From Baffinella frigidus (Eukaryota > Cryptophyceae > Cryptomonadales > Baffinellaceae): 18,558 nt of DNA. The notes under the pieces are model-generated. The model was not told the origin of the DNA. It saw nothing but the letters and a program-made list of their open reading frames with translations, and made no database searches. Below are positions 7,501 through 13,607 of the stretch, piece after piece. How positions within the stretch are numbered: the first letter of the stretch is position 1; each line of letters starts with the position of its first letter. The position numbers and the translations under genes are program-made. The stretch lies in assembly GCA_026770585.1 (NCBI GenBank), contig MU646317.1, forward strand, positions 183,190-201,747, read 5' to 3'.

Positions 7501-10064
7501 TGCTGGGGCTGCAGGAATAACCCCACACCCCGAACCAGGCGGCGGAGTCGGTGATGGTCAAGTACACGTGGAGCGGCCGGCCCTAACCCCTAATCCCTAA
7601 TCCCTCCTGGGGGCAGAATTGACTTCCCAGAACCGGGGTTCGACACGGTTCTCAAGGACCGGTCTCTGCAGGTGGCGGAATCGGTGATGGTGAAGTACAA
7701 GTGGAGCGGGCGGCCCAACGTCACGCCCGCGGGCGAGGTTCTGCGCCAGAGCGCCAAGCACCACATGGAGGTCAAACCCCAGATCCGAGACCCGAGACCT
7801 CATAACCCGAAACCCTAACGCCAAGCACCACATGGAGGTGAGCTTTCCCCGCCCGCGCGGCAGCGCTAGGGGAAAAGGGGTCCACGGAAATCGAGACCCC
7901 AACCCGTGGGTCTAACCGCTTGAACAGAGCCTAAATCCGAAACCCGAAACCCTAAAATTTCTACACCCTAAAGCCGAGCCCCTAAACCCTGGACCCTCAA
8001 CCCTAACCCTCGCCACCCTAACCCCGGTCAGGTGGTGGGGCTGTGGGACGCGAAACTTATCCCTGAATCCGAGCCCCCAAAGCCTGAATCCTGAAGCCGA
8101 AACGGCAATCGCGAACAGGTGGTGGGGCTGTGGGACGCGACGCACGTGATGTGGTCAGACACTCTGCGCATCGACGACGACGGCCGCTTCACCCGCGGCA
8201 ACGGCTTCGCTGGTGCGCCCAAACCCGAAACCCTAATCCCTAATCCCCGAACCCCCAATCCCCAAAGCGCACGCCCGAAACCGCATGCAGGCTTCTGGAA
8301 CGAGCAGATGGAAGGGTCGTTCTGCGGCTCCCGAATCCCAAACCCAAACCCAAACCCAAACCCACACTCAAACCCCTCCAAACCCCACACAGTTAGCCTC
8401 CAAACCCCACACCCCACGCAAGTTGGCCTCCAAACCCCACACCCCACGCAGGATCCCCTAACAATCACTACCATTCAAATCCCCCAATCCCTAAACGCAT
8501 TCAAATCCCCGAATCCCTCAACCGCACGCTGCAAACGCAGAGGGTCGTGGAACGTCGCGAAGCGGGAGGGCACGACGATCCTCCTCCTCCCTCACCCTTT
8601 ACCCCCAAAACCTTAATATTCAAACCCTTTAACACCAAACACCAAACCCTAAACCCTCTACCCCGCGCAGGCTACTGCAACCTCCACACCCGACCATTCA
8701 AAGCCCCAGATTGCCTAGTCCCGAAAGGCCGAAGGCTAAGCGCAGACTGGAATGTGCAGGGTCGTGGAACGTGGCGATGCGGGATGGCAAGACGATCTTG
8801 CGCCTCGAGTGGGATCGCTGGCCCACCGAGGAGCTCGAGCTCAACAGCTACGAGGTTCACCCCTAACCCCCCCGACCCCTGGCCCCCCATCCCTCACCCA
8901 TGAGCCCTGAACCCTATACCATGGGCCCTATTCCCCAAACACCAAACTCTGATCCCCAAACCTACCGAGGTCCTAGGGGTTAGGGGGATCCCCCTAACCC
9001 CCCATCCCTCACCCCTCTGATATGAACCCTGATCCCAGACACTGTTTCCCTATTCCCCAAACACGAAACCCTGATCTCGAGTGGGATCGGTGGCCCACCG
9101 AGGAGCTCGAGCGGTGGCCCACCGAGGAGCTCGAGCAACAGCTACGAGGTTCGAGGCCCTCCTCAACCCTAACCCTCTAATCACCAGGGTTGCCCTGAAC
9201 CCTTCAACGAACCCTAACCCCAAACTCCAAACCCTAAACCCTACACCCTACACCCTAACCCCAAACCCATCCCTAATCCCCAAACCCTAAACCCGAAACG
9301 CTAACCTCGAACCTGCGGAAAGCAGGACGGCGACAACGTTTCCAAGTCGCCATGCGCATCCCCGCGCCGCCACATGTTCACAGGCAACACCCGAAACCCT
9401 CAACCCTAACACCTAAACCCTGATCCCTAAACCCTAAACCCTAAACCCTCAACCCCCAGCCCAACCAGCTTTCCACCGTCTGGTGAGACAACCCTAAGCC
9501 TCTAACCTCTAACCCCAAACCCCAAACCTCTAACCTCTAACCTCTAACCTCAAACCCCAAACCCCAAACCCCAAACCCCTAATCGCGTTCTCCTGTAAAG
9601 CAACTCAACTCACCCTAAACCCTAAACCCTAAACCATAAACCCTCAACCCTCAACCCTGAATCCTAAACCCTAAACCCTAAACCCTAAACCCTAAACCCT
9701 AAACCCTAAACCCTGAACCCTGAACCCCAAACCCCAAACCCTAAACCCCAAACGCCAAAGCCGCAACCCTAATCCTAACCCGAAACCCAAATGCAGGCGC
9801 GGCGAACCTTGTCGGGTCGACCCCCGTGCAGCAGAACTTCAAGCTCCGGCCGCGCGAGGTAACCCTCAAACCTGAAAACTAAAAACTAAACCTAAAACCC
9901 CAAACCCCAAACCCCACACTTCAAACCCCACACTCCAAACTACACACCCTAAACCCCTAACGTGAAACCCGAAACCCTAAGCCTGAAGCCCCACACGGCA
10001 GGACCCGCTGTCGCCGCGCGACGGCGCAGTGCCCAAGCGCACCGCGACCTTCAAGCTCTTGTAA
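950..10064 (+). CDS. LCB2: serine palmitoyltransferase subunit 2 (LCB2/SPTLC2-like), 18 exons, with C-terminal extension
   Basis: The product condenses serine with acyl-CoA to 3-ketosphinganine, the first step of sphingolipid synthesis, at the ER as partner of LCB1. Proposed exons: 950-1531, 2295-2373, 2613-2692, 3022-3123, 3825-3907, 4409-4498, 4790-4854, 5199-5263, 5466-5620, 6428-6512, 6636-6748, 6980-7079, 7672-7770, 8119-8212, 8760-8854, 9326-9383, 9797-9858, 10002-10064. They sum to 2070 nt (690 codons with stop) and phase agrees at all 17 junctions. Landmarks of the alpha-oxoamine synthase family are in order: [62 protein letters not shown], the PLP lysine in TYTKSFG (about K382), and the PATP loop (about 502-505). 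Start chosen at the first in-frame ATG; 959 has the better Kozak context (ACCATGG). Core identity is certain; the last exons are less so. Confidence 0.93.
1573..1670 (+). repeat. Dispersed repeat, copy 1 of 5 (in LCB2 intron 1)
   Basis: The core AAAGTTGACGGATTTGTACC, then CCCAGGATGTCAAC and CGAGTGAGGCAGAGC, recurs at 13191-13289 in the same orientation. It recurs inverted at about 11035-11097, 14763-14853 and 15136-15205. Copies diverge by about 10-30 percent and none has a long ORF. Its nature is unknown; a decayed transposon fragment is likely. Confidence 0.6.
1700..1800 (+). repeat. Tandem duplication in LCB2 intron 1, with a distant relative in intron 6
   Basis: TACGAAGGGATTCTTGG followed by GGCTGGGCCACCAAG occurs twice in tandem. 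A diverged relative, CACAGCGGGTTACGAAGGGA, lies at about 4598-4660 in intron 6, also followed by GAGTCGGTCAGGA-type sequence. Confidence 0.5.
1915..2105 (+). repeat. Degenerate minisatellite in LCB2 intron 1
   Basis: About six imperfect units of roughly 32 bp, each with a (G)GGACGGGACCAG core followed by a TTTCYCGG or CTTCYTGG segment and TACTRAT. It ends just before the palindromic element. Confidence 0.6.
2135..2293. mobile_element. Palindromic MITE-like element, copy 1, ending at the LCB2 exon 2 acceptor
   Basis: The left end TACAGAGGTACCTCGCTCAT followed by AAGAAACTGCC is the near-perfect inverse of the right end GGCAGTTTCTTATGAGC followed by TCGGTACCCCTGCA. The arms are about 31 bp with a few mismatches. 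The interior has CCTAGG and TAGGGCCCTA sub-palindromes and a 25-base G run (2218-2242). It has no coding capacity. The right end abuts the acceptor of LCB2 exon 2. Confidence 0.7.
2838..2877 (+). repeat. Echo of LCB2 exon 3 end, continuous with exon 4 start
   Basis: GTCTTCGGGATGGGCTTCAC + CACTAACTCCACG copies the end of exon 3 with two substitutions. It is followed directly by GTGCTGCC, the first eight bases of exon 4, without an intron. A TGA stop follows. Confidence 0.65.
3098..3360 (+). repeat. Three tandem units of LCB2 exon 4 end plus intron 4 start
   Basis: Units begin at about 3098, 3187 and 3280. Each has an exon-4-like end (GGGAGCGCCGCGCGCATCCA or shorter) followed by intronic sequence with AAGAGACTATTGGGA. 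Only the first joins an intact exon. Another fragment at 3378-3412 resembles the middle of exon 4 (TGATCATTTCTAACGAAGTG), and GCATCCAGGTT recurs at about 3531. Confidence 0.65.
3668..3812 (+). repeat. Degenerate telomere-like array before LCB2 exon 5
   Basis: CCCCAAACCCTAAACCCTTA and CCCTAACCCCTAACCCCTAA type repeats end about 12 bases before the exon 5 acceptor. They lie where branch point and pyrimidine tract are expected. Confidence 0.8.
4066..4140 (+). repeat. Decayed copy of LCB2 exon 5
   Basis: ACTGCCCAAAGAGCATCGAG + GAGACGATCC and GCCACCCACCGCCCGTAC match the body and donor of exon 5 (3825-3907). Substitutions and a missing segment break the frame. Confidence 0.65.
4205..4315 (+). repeat. 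Tandem copy of LCB2 intron 5 end plus exon 6 start
   Basis: The copy starts in the intron (GGAACAACCCTGCGACA, matched at 4356 by GGAACAACCGTGCGATA). It includes an acceptor (AATAAG|GTGGCGC) and the exon 6 codons through GGGGAGATCTG, then diverges into a TGA stop. The exon 6 end is echoed again at about 4565-4580 and 4672-4700 (GCAAGAAGTCATCCCC and a variant). Confidence 0.7.
4943..5005 (+). repeat. Exact 63-nt copy of LCB2 exon 7 end with its donor
   Basis: Bases 4808-4870 are repeated without a mismatch, covering [16 protein letters not shown], the GCG|GTGCG donor and AATAACCCCTT of the intron. The copy is preceded by TGAATATGTG rather than an acceptor. Confidence 0.8.
5010..5186 (+). repeat. 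Degenerate telomere-like array in LCB2 intron 7
   Basis: Mixed CCCTAAA, CCCTGAA and CCCCAAA units end just before the exon 8 acceptor (GAAAGCAG). Bases 4893-4925 of the same intron have the opposite, TTTAGGG, orientation. Confidence 0.8.
5644..5667 (+). repeat. ATC/CAT trinucleotide microsatellite
   Basis: Seven CAT units just inside LCB2 intron 9. Confidence 0.9.
5787..5863 (+). repeat. Frameshifted copy of LCB2 exon 9 end
   Basis: It copies 5554-5626 (ATGGCCCCCGCATGCGCCAC, CGCATGCTCGCTGGCGAGGA and the donor). An extra C in GCGTCCCATGG shifts the frame relative to GCCTCCATGG. Confidence 0.75.
6234..6289 (+). repeat. Partial copy of LCB2 exon 10 with intact acceptor
   Basis: After AACCAG it reads GACGAACACGAGGCAGCAGC and AGATCCAGCAGCTGCGG, ending at AACCTTTTCC. 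In the exon 10 phase it gives [18 protein letters not shown] and then runs into unrelated sequence and a stop. Confidence 0.7.
7275..7319 (+). other. Alternative LCB2 exon 13, copy a (terminal, ends in TAA)
   Basis: An acceptor (AAACCAG|GTGGCGG) is followed in the correct phase by [15 protein letters not shown] and then TAA. The stop is formed by the first bases of the intronic CCCTAACCCC repeat. Joined to exon 12, this copy would make a 548-residue LCB2, a normal family length, without the extension. It differs from the full exon 13 at a few bases, including a Cys in place of Tyr. Confidence 0.55.
7351..7426 (+). repeat. 19-bp tandem repeat, four copies
   Basis: TGGGGCAGAATTGACTTCC repeats four times in intron 12, followed by CAGAACCGGGGTTCAACACG. 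A single unit occurs again at about 7610, next to exon 13 copy b. Confidence 0.85.
7539..7583 (+). other. Alternative LCB2 exon 13, copy b (terminal, ends in TAA)
   Basis: A second partial copy follows a CGAACCAG acceptor and reads [15 protein letters not shown] then TAA, again supplied by CCCTAACCCC. The 3' flank (GGGGCAGAATTGACTTCC, then CAGAACCGGGGTTC) matches the flank of copy a, so exon start plus intron was duplicated as a unit. The last repetition of this flank leads into the acceptor of the full exon 13 at 7672. Confidence 0.5.
8032..8054 (+). repeat. Echo of LCB2 exon 14 start with acceptor
   Basis: GTCAG|GTGGTGGGGCTGTGG + GACGCGA copies the acceptor and first codons of exon 14 (8119), then diverges. 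Confidence 0.65.
8532..8620 (+). repeat. Copy of LCB2 exon 15 start with alternative reading to a stop
   Basis: GGGTCGTGGAACGTCGCGAA + GCGGGAGGGCACGACGATCC resembles exon 15 (8760). Using GCAGAG as acceptor it would read [20 protein letters not shown] and stop in the following CCTTAA repeat. A weaker relative starts at about 8289 (GCTTCTGGAACGAGCAGATG). Confidence 0.5.
9070..9160 (+). repeat. Copy of LCB2 exon 15 end with an internal duplication
   Basis: CTCGAGTGGGATCGGTGGCC + CACCGAGGAGCTCGAG, then CGGTGGCCCACCGAGGAGCT repeated, then AACAGCTACGAG|GTTCG. The original is at 8804-8854. Confidence 0.7.
9603..9755 (+). repeat. Telomere-like CCCTAAA array in LCB2 intron 16
   Basis: It includes seven or more perfect consecutive CCCTAAA units near 9660-9710, flanked by CCCTGAA, CCCCAAA and CCATAAA variants. 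It is C-rich on the LCB2 sense strand. Confidence 0.9.
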
Positions 10065-10065
10065 G

Positions 10066-10240
10066 GGGCGTCTGGTGATGTCTGAGAGGTGGAGAGGTGG
10101 AAGGGGCCTCTGATGATGTCTGAGGGGGCCTCTGGTGATGTCTGTCAAGTTGGAAAGGGCGCCTGGTGATGTCTGTCTAGCTGGAAGGGGCCTCAGGTGA
10201 TGTCTGTCGGGTTGGAAGGGGCGTCAGGTGATGTCGGAGG
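10066..10240 (+). repeat. Minisatellite directly after the LCB2 stop
   Basis: Five to six imperfect units of about 33 bp share GGAAGGGGCSTCWGGTGATG + TCTG. It begins within a few bases of the TAA and would be in the 3' UTR. Confidence 0.8.
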
Positions 10241-10349
10241 TGCGGGATAAAATTTCCTCTCCCTGCCGGGGAGAGGGAAAGAGGTTGGTTTAGAGCGCGA
10301 GATTGCGAGAATGCATGTGAGAGTGAGGGAGGGCGTGAGGACCCACCTC

Positions 10350-10360
10350 AGAGAGAGAGA

Positions 10361-10400
<40 letters not shown>
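10350..10400 (+). repeat. GA microsatellite
   Basis: About 25 GA dinucleotides with a single GGG interruption near 10363. Confidence 0.95.
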
Positions 10401-10401
<1 letters not shown>

Positions 10402-11179
10402 GCCTGGGACGGGCCCGCTTCGGGACCACTAGGCCCGCCTCGGGACGGAACAAGCCCGCCTCGGGCGGGCCTACCCCTTGAGTGGCGAGGTGTTTTGGGG
10501 TCGAAAACGACCCCAAGGAAAAATAGGCCAAGATTTGGTGCTAGACAGCCTGAGATTTCCGTCTTAATCCCTTTTATCACGTCTCTTCCAGTAGGGTTTC
10601 GCCGTAGTTGGAAGGTTGGAGGTGACAGGGAGAGGAGTGGTGGCATTTTTGGTGCGTGCAATAAAGTAGTGTGCCTGAATGTCATGTGCTTCTGCTGCAG
10701 ATCTTTGGCACGAAACACACGCCAGTCACGAACACCTTCACGATGCTGTGCATCTGCCGTAGATGGAGCTATTGGAGCTTTAATGAACGTGATGCAGCAG
10801 CATGCACGTTGCTAGTTCCGATGGAACGCAACGCCCAACGGTCAGCACACCCGCGGGACGCCGAATCACGCGCCTTTGCCAATTGCTGACGTTACGACTG
10901 CCTGGACAGGGGTTGGTGATGACAGGGGGGCGTCTCAAATGGGTTTTGTCAGTACTGTATTGCTGGCACAGAAACTCTCGCCACTCCTCTCCGTGTGCTC
11001 GAATCCTCGCTCTGCCTTGAAGCCTAGTAGGTTGACCAAGTTGACATGCTGGGTCCGCGGTACAAATCCGTCAACTTTGGAGCGGAAACGAGCCTGGAAC
11101 TGGTCAAATTTCGGATGGCCCAAATATTCCGTTCCGTGGTGAGACTATCATACGAGTAGGTCTTTAGGTCCTCGTTTTG

Positions 11180-11409
11180 TAGAATTCGGGTTGGCTTGGA
11201 TTTTGGGTCAGGGTCGGGAATTCCAAATTCCAAGAATGTTTTGTTAGATAACTGGCTTAAATAGTGTTTTATGCTATCTTATGCATGGGATTGATGACAT
11301 GATATCTTGTCTTTGCATCCCCCACCCATAAGATGACACACAACGGCGCATTTTCGTCAGATTTCTGCCCGACCCCACCCTCGGAAAATCCAAGCAAACC
11401 CGAATTCTA
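11180..11409. mobile_element. Second TIR element (MITE-like), about 230 bp
   Basis: TAGAATTCGGGTTGGCTTGG + ATTTT at 11180-11204 pairs with its inverse (AAAATCCAAGCAAACCCG + AATTCTA) at 11385-11409, one mismatch in 25. Imperfect inverted similarity continues outward (TTTAGGTCCTCG against TTAGGTGCTA). The interior is AT-rich compared with its surroundings and has no ORF. No clear target-site duplication was found. Confidence 0.6.
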
Positions 11410-11868
11410 TAATAGCACCTAAGTAGATACGTTTACTGCTGCGGCCGCCATGATGCTGCCACATCTGAGAAGAGACTTTTATTGAACTTATGACGTCGGA
11501 CCATAAACTTAAAGCGTCCAGAGAGGGCTCGAACTAAGTGCTTCTTACGTTACTCAAATGTACAACCGGAACTACCTACTTTAGCGTCGGAGGCGCTCGC
11601 TTCACGACTCTGCTTACCATCACTAACTCGAGCTCAACGATTTCCAGGTGGTGAACTCGATGGGAAGGTCCTAGAGGTCCCCCGTGTGGTGATACGGGAC
11701 ATCTCAAGAATGTGAAATTTGACCAGTACAAACCATGCAAACATGGCAAATTTAGATTCAAAAAAAAAATCAAGGCCGTCCTAGGACGGCTGCCTTTTGA
11801 TGACGGGTTTGGGTTTCCCGGCAAATTTCTGGAATATTTTGCAACCTCAGAAATCCCAAGGCAGAACC

Positions 11869-12585
11869 ATGGCCGACTTCCCCGCTTCCGACGAGTCCGA
11901 TGCCTCTGATGCCGAAACCCCCGAGGAGGAAGAGGGCAACGACGGCACCGACGCCGAAGCTGGAGCCGCCGTGCCGGACGCCGAAGCTGGAGCCGCCGTG
12001 CCGGACGAGGCGGACGAACTCGTGATGATGTTTCCAGGCATCATGCGTGGACACATCCGCACAGGTGACCTACACCCTAAGCCCAACCCTAAGCCCTACA
12101 CCCTGAAACCCTAAACCTCCAGCCACCGGTGAACATCCCCCTCTCTGGCTGCCAAGCCTTTCGCTCAAGGCTCCCACCACTCCCACCAGCAACACTGCAC
12201 AACTCACATCCTTCAGAACCTCTAGGTCCTTCGAGGCACCCATCATAGGCGGACACTGGAACCGGTTCTGCAGGATGGCCCTGCTTCCTTCCTTTCGGAT
12301 CGCATCAAGCCCCCCGGTGCAGAGGAGCACAGCAGAAACTGGCTTTTCAACTCTTCCCGAACAGGTGCTGGCGGGCATCCCGTCTACCGCTCCACGTTCA
12401 GCGCCAGGGGCACGGGGATCGGCTACACGCTAGACGCCAAGGGGCAGCCCAAGACGTACACGGGCGGCAAGTCCGGGGTGACCCACGACATGAGTCGCCC
12501 GCCTCCGAACCCGTGCCGCAACCCGTTGTGTGGTGGCCAGTATCACTGGAGCGCCCATTGCCCCCGCCGCAACGGGAACTGGTGA
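11869..12585 (+). CDS. Small acidic protein with CX4CX4HX4C zinc-knuckle-like C-terminus, two exons
   Basis: Exon 1 is 11869-12064 and exon 2 is 12365-12585, joined in phase 1 (ACAG|GTGACC ... ACAG|GTGCTGG), giving 138 residues. The ATG lies in a strong Kozak context (ACCATGG). Residues 1-50 are rich in Asp, Glu and Ala and contain a 9-residue tandem repeat (DAEAGAAVP twice, from a 27-nt duplication). The middle (MMFPGIMRGH, HPVYRSTFSARGTGIGYTLD) has no family I recognise. The C-terminus carries C116, C121, H126 and C131, spaced like a CCHC knuckle but with four residues in the first gap rather than the usual two; it ends CPRRNGNW. Nucleic-acid or protein binding is an inference only. A retrotransposon gag origin is possible, but no reverse transcriptase or protease is nearby. 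Confidence 0.7.
12065..12364 (+). other. Intron of the CCHC-like gene
   Basis: A 300-nt intron with AGGT at both boundaries. Its first 50 bases hold CCCTAAGCCCAACCCTAAGC-type telomere-like repeat in C-rich sense orientation. The rest is ordinary mixed sequence without an evident echo of either exon, unlike the introns of the two neighbouring genes. Confidence 0.65.
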
Positions 12586-12730
12586 CCGCAGACACGAGAA
12601 CCGCCGAGTGCCGACAGCAGCAGGGCCGAACAGAGCAAGGCCGAACAGAGCAAGGCTAGGTCCTGCTCAGACACGTCGGTGGGGGTGGGGGTGGGGGTGC
12701 AAACCTAGGCCCTGGGCGTGTCGGTCAATT

Positions 12731-12736
12731 TAATAA
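12731..12736 (+). promoter_or_regulatory. Possible polyadenylation signal of the CCHC-like gene
   Basis: AATAAA stands in TTTAATAAAGG about 145 bases after the stop of the CCHC-like gene. Between them lie a duplicated GCCGAACAGAGCAAG unit and a GTGGGGGTGGGGGTG run near 12680 that could form a G-quadruplex. The signal used by this organism is unknown. Confidence 0.3.
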
Positions 12737-12980
12737 AGGTCGCAATCGGCAGAGGACTTGTGCAGAAGGAAACGTTGGAGGCTCCTGATACGGTACGAAC
12801 ATGGCAAGATTGCTAGCAGCCGAAGACCCCCGCAGAAGCGGTGTGTGTCACGTCTCCCTAAATCTAGTGTCCCGCGCGGTCGCGCTCGGCTAGATTCAAA
12901 TGTGCAACACACAGGATGCCGTGATGTTATGGGTACATGTATCCAATACTTTTTGCTGTATGTCTCTATCCGCGGGCACA

Positions 12981-13114
12981 CCATGTACAGGGGTACCTCG
13001 CTCATAAGAAACGACCCCCCCCCCCCTAGGACCACCATAGGGCCCTAGGCATGGTCCTACTGTAGGGTCCTACGGGAGGGAGGTTTCTTGTGAGCGAGGT
13101 ACCCCTGTACATGG
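12981..13114. mobile_element. Palindromic MITE-like element, copy 2
   Basis: CCATGTACAGGGGTACC opens the element and GGTACCCCTGTACATGG closes it, exact inverses. Next inward are CTCGCTCATAAGAAAC and GTTTCTTGTGAGCGAG. The interior has a C run and CCTAGG / TAGGGCCCTA palindromes as in copy 1. It lies between the convergent CCHC-like and coiled-coil genes. A relic of the interior (GTCCTACCGTAGGGTCCTAC) occurs near 15008. Confidence 0.7.
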
Positions 13115-13190
13115 ATAGCGGACCCTCTCCGTTACTTGGAGTGTGCCAAGTGACGGCGGATCGAGTGTTTCATTGGACCACTCCAATTTG

Positions 13191-13289
13191 GTGAGCCCGG
13201 GCTCTTTCCCGCTCCAAAGTTGACAGGTTTGTTCCGCAAACCCAGGATGTCAACTTGGAGAAAGTCGGTCAGCCCGAGTGAGGCAGAGC
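13191..13289 (+). repeat. Dispersed repeat, copy 2 of 5
   Basis: The same core as the copy in LCB2 intron 1 (CCAAAGTTGACAGGTTTGTT, CCCAGGATGTCAACTTGGAG), ending at CCGAGTGAGGCAGAGC. It lies just beyond the palindromic element at 12981-13114. Confidence 0.6.
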
Positions 13290-13533
13290 GCTGAAGACAC
13301 GGCACTCTTCTTCACTAACGTTCAACAAAACATCTTCGATCCGGGGGAGGCCAAAAAAAAAGCGGCGTGTTGGTAATGAGTCTCTCCCATTTGGTACTCC
13401 ATCTCGACTCCTGGCTCGTGCGCGGTCGTGCATGACCAAAATAAAACTGACAGCTGCGCGGCAGACACCGCACTCTTCTTCACCAACGCCACACATCCAA
13501 AATGATTTACTCCCACCACAAATCCTCACCTCC

Positions 13534-13603
13534 GTTGACCAGTCTTGTTTGACCAGTTTGGTTTGACCAGTTTGGTTTGACCAGTTTGGTTTGACCAGTT
13601 CGG
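13534..13603 (+). repeat. 14-bp tandem repeat beside the stop of the minus-strand gene
   Basis: GTTTGACCAGTTTG is repeated four times (about 13547-13602) with a partial unit before it. It begins a few bases beyond the TAG of the coiled-coil gene and would lie in its 3' UTR. Confidence 0.85.
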
Positions 13604-13607
13604 GCAG

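Larger units (their letters stand above)
7672..10064 (+). other. LCB2: LCB2 exons 13-18: end of LCB2 plus unfamiliar C-terminal extension
   Basis: Exon 13 starts with [15 protein letters not shown], aligned with the usual LCB2 C-terminus. Instead of stopping it continues for about 140 residues. Exons 14-15 encode a compact motif: [34 protein letters not shown], then [15 protein letters not shown]. The alternating hydrophobics, G-x-W and several tryptophans suggest a small beta-sheet module; I do not recognise the family. Exons 16-18 give [28 protein letters not shown] and a terminal KRTATFKLL before TAA at 10062-10064. Exon 16 needs a GC donor (ACAG|GCAACA); phase then agrees. CTCTT|GTAAGG overlaps the stop and could be another donor. 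It remains possible that exons 14-18 belong to a transcript separate from LCB2. Confidence 0.65.
10065..11868. other. Intergenic region between LCB2 and the CCHC-like gene
   Basis: It holds, in order, a minisatellite (10066-10240), a GA microsatellite, a CCCGCCTCGGGCGGGC palindrome near 10456-10471, and an inverted copy of the five-copy repeat (about 11035-11097). These are followed by the TIR element 11180-11409 and ordinary sequence with no gene. TGCAATAAAGT at 10653-10663 contains AATAAA and could be the LCB2 polyadenylation signal. An open frame at 10495-10815 and a CTGCTGCAG|ATCTTTGG acceptor-like site at 10700 have no recognisable product. Confidence 0.5.
12586..13607. other. Region between the convergent CCHC-like and coiled-coil genes: no gene
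   Basis: It contains the possible AATAAA, the palindromic element copy 2 and dispersed repeat copy 2. A diverged direct repeat, CACTCTTCTTCACTAACG at 13301 and CACTCTTCTTCACCAACG at 13470, and the 14-bp tandem repeat follow. Short open frames here show no recognisable product. Confidence 0.5.

Noticed and set aside
4205-9160. That the exon copies are assembly duplicates.
   Set aside because: Most copies differ from the original by substitutions and indels and start and stop at different points. Only the exact exon 7 copy remains open to this doubt.
9460-9482. A mini-exon (PNQLSTV) between a CCCCCAG acceptor and a CTG|GTGAGA donor in LCB2 intron 16.
   Set aside because: It breaks the phase with exon 17; without it exons 16 and 17 join cleanly.
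10495-10889. Plus-strand open frames (GSKTTPRKNRPRF..., IFGTKHTPVTNTF...) after an acceptor-like site.
   Set aside because: No recognisable product and no in-phase partner exon; likely LCB2 3' flank or intergenic.
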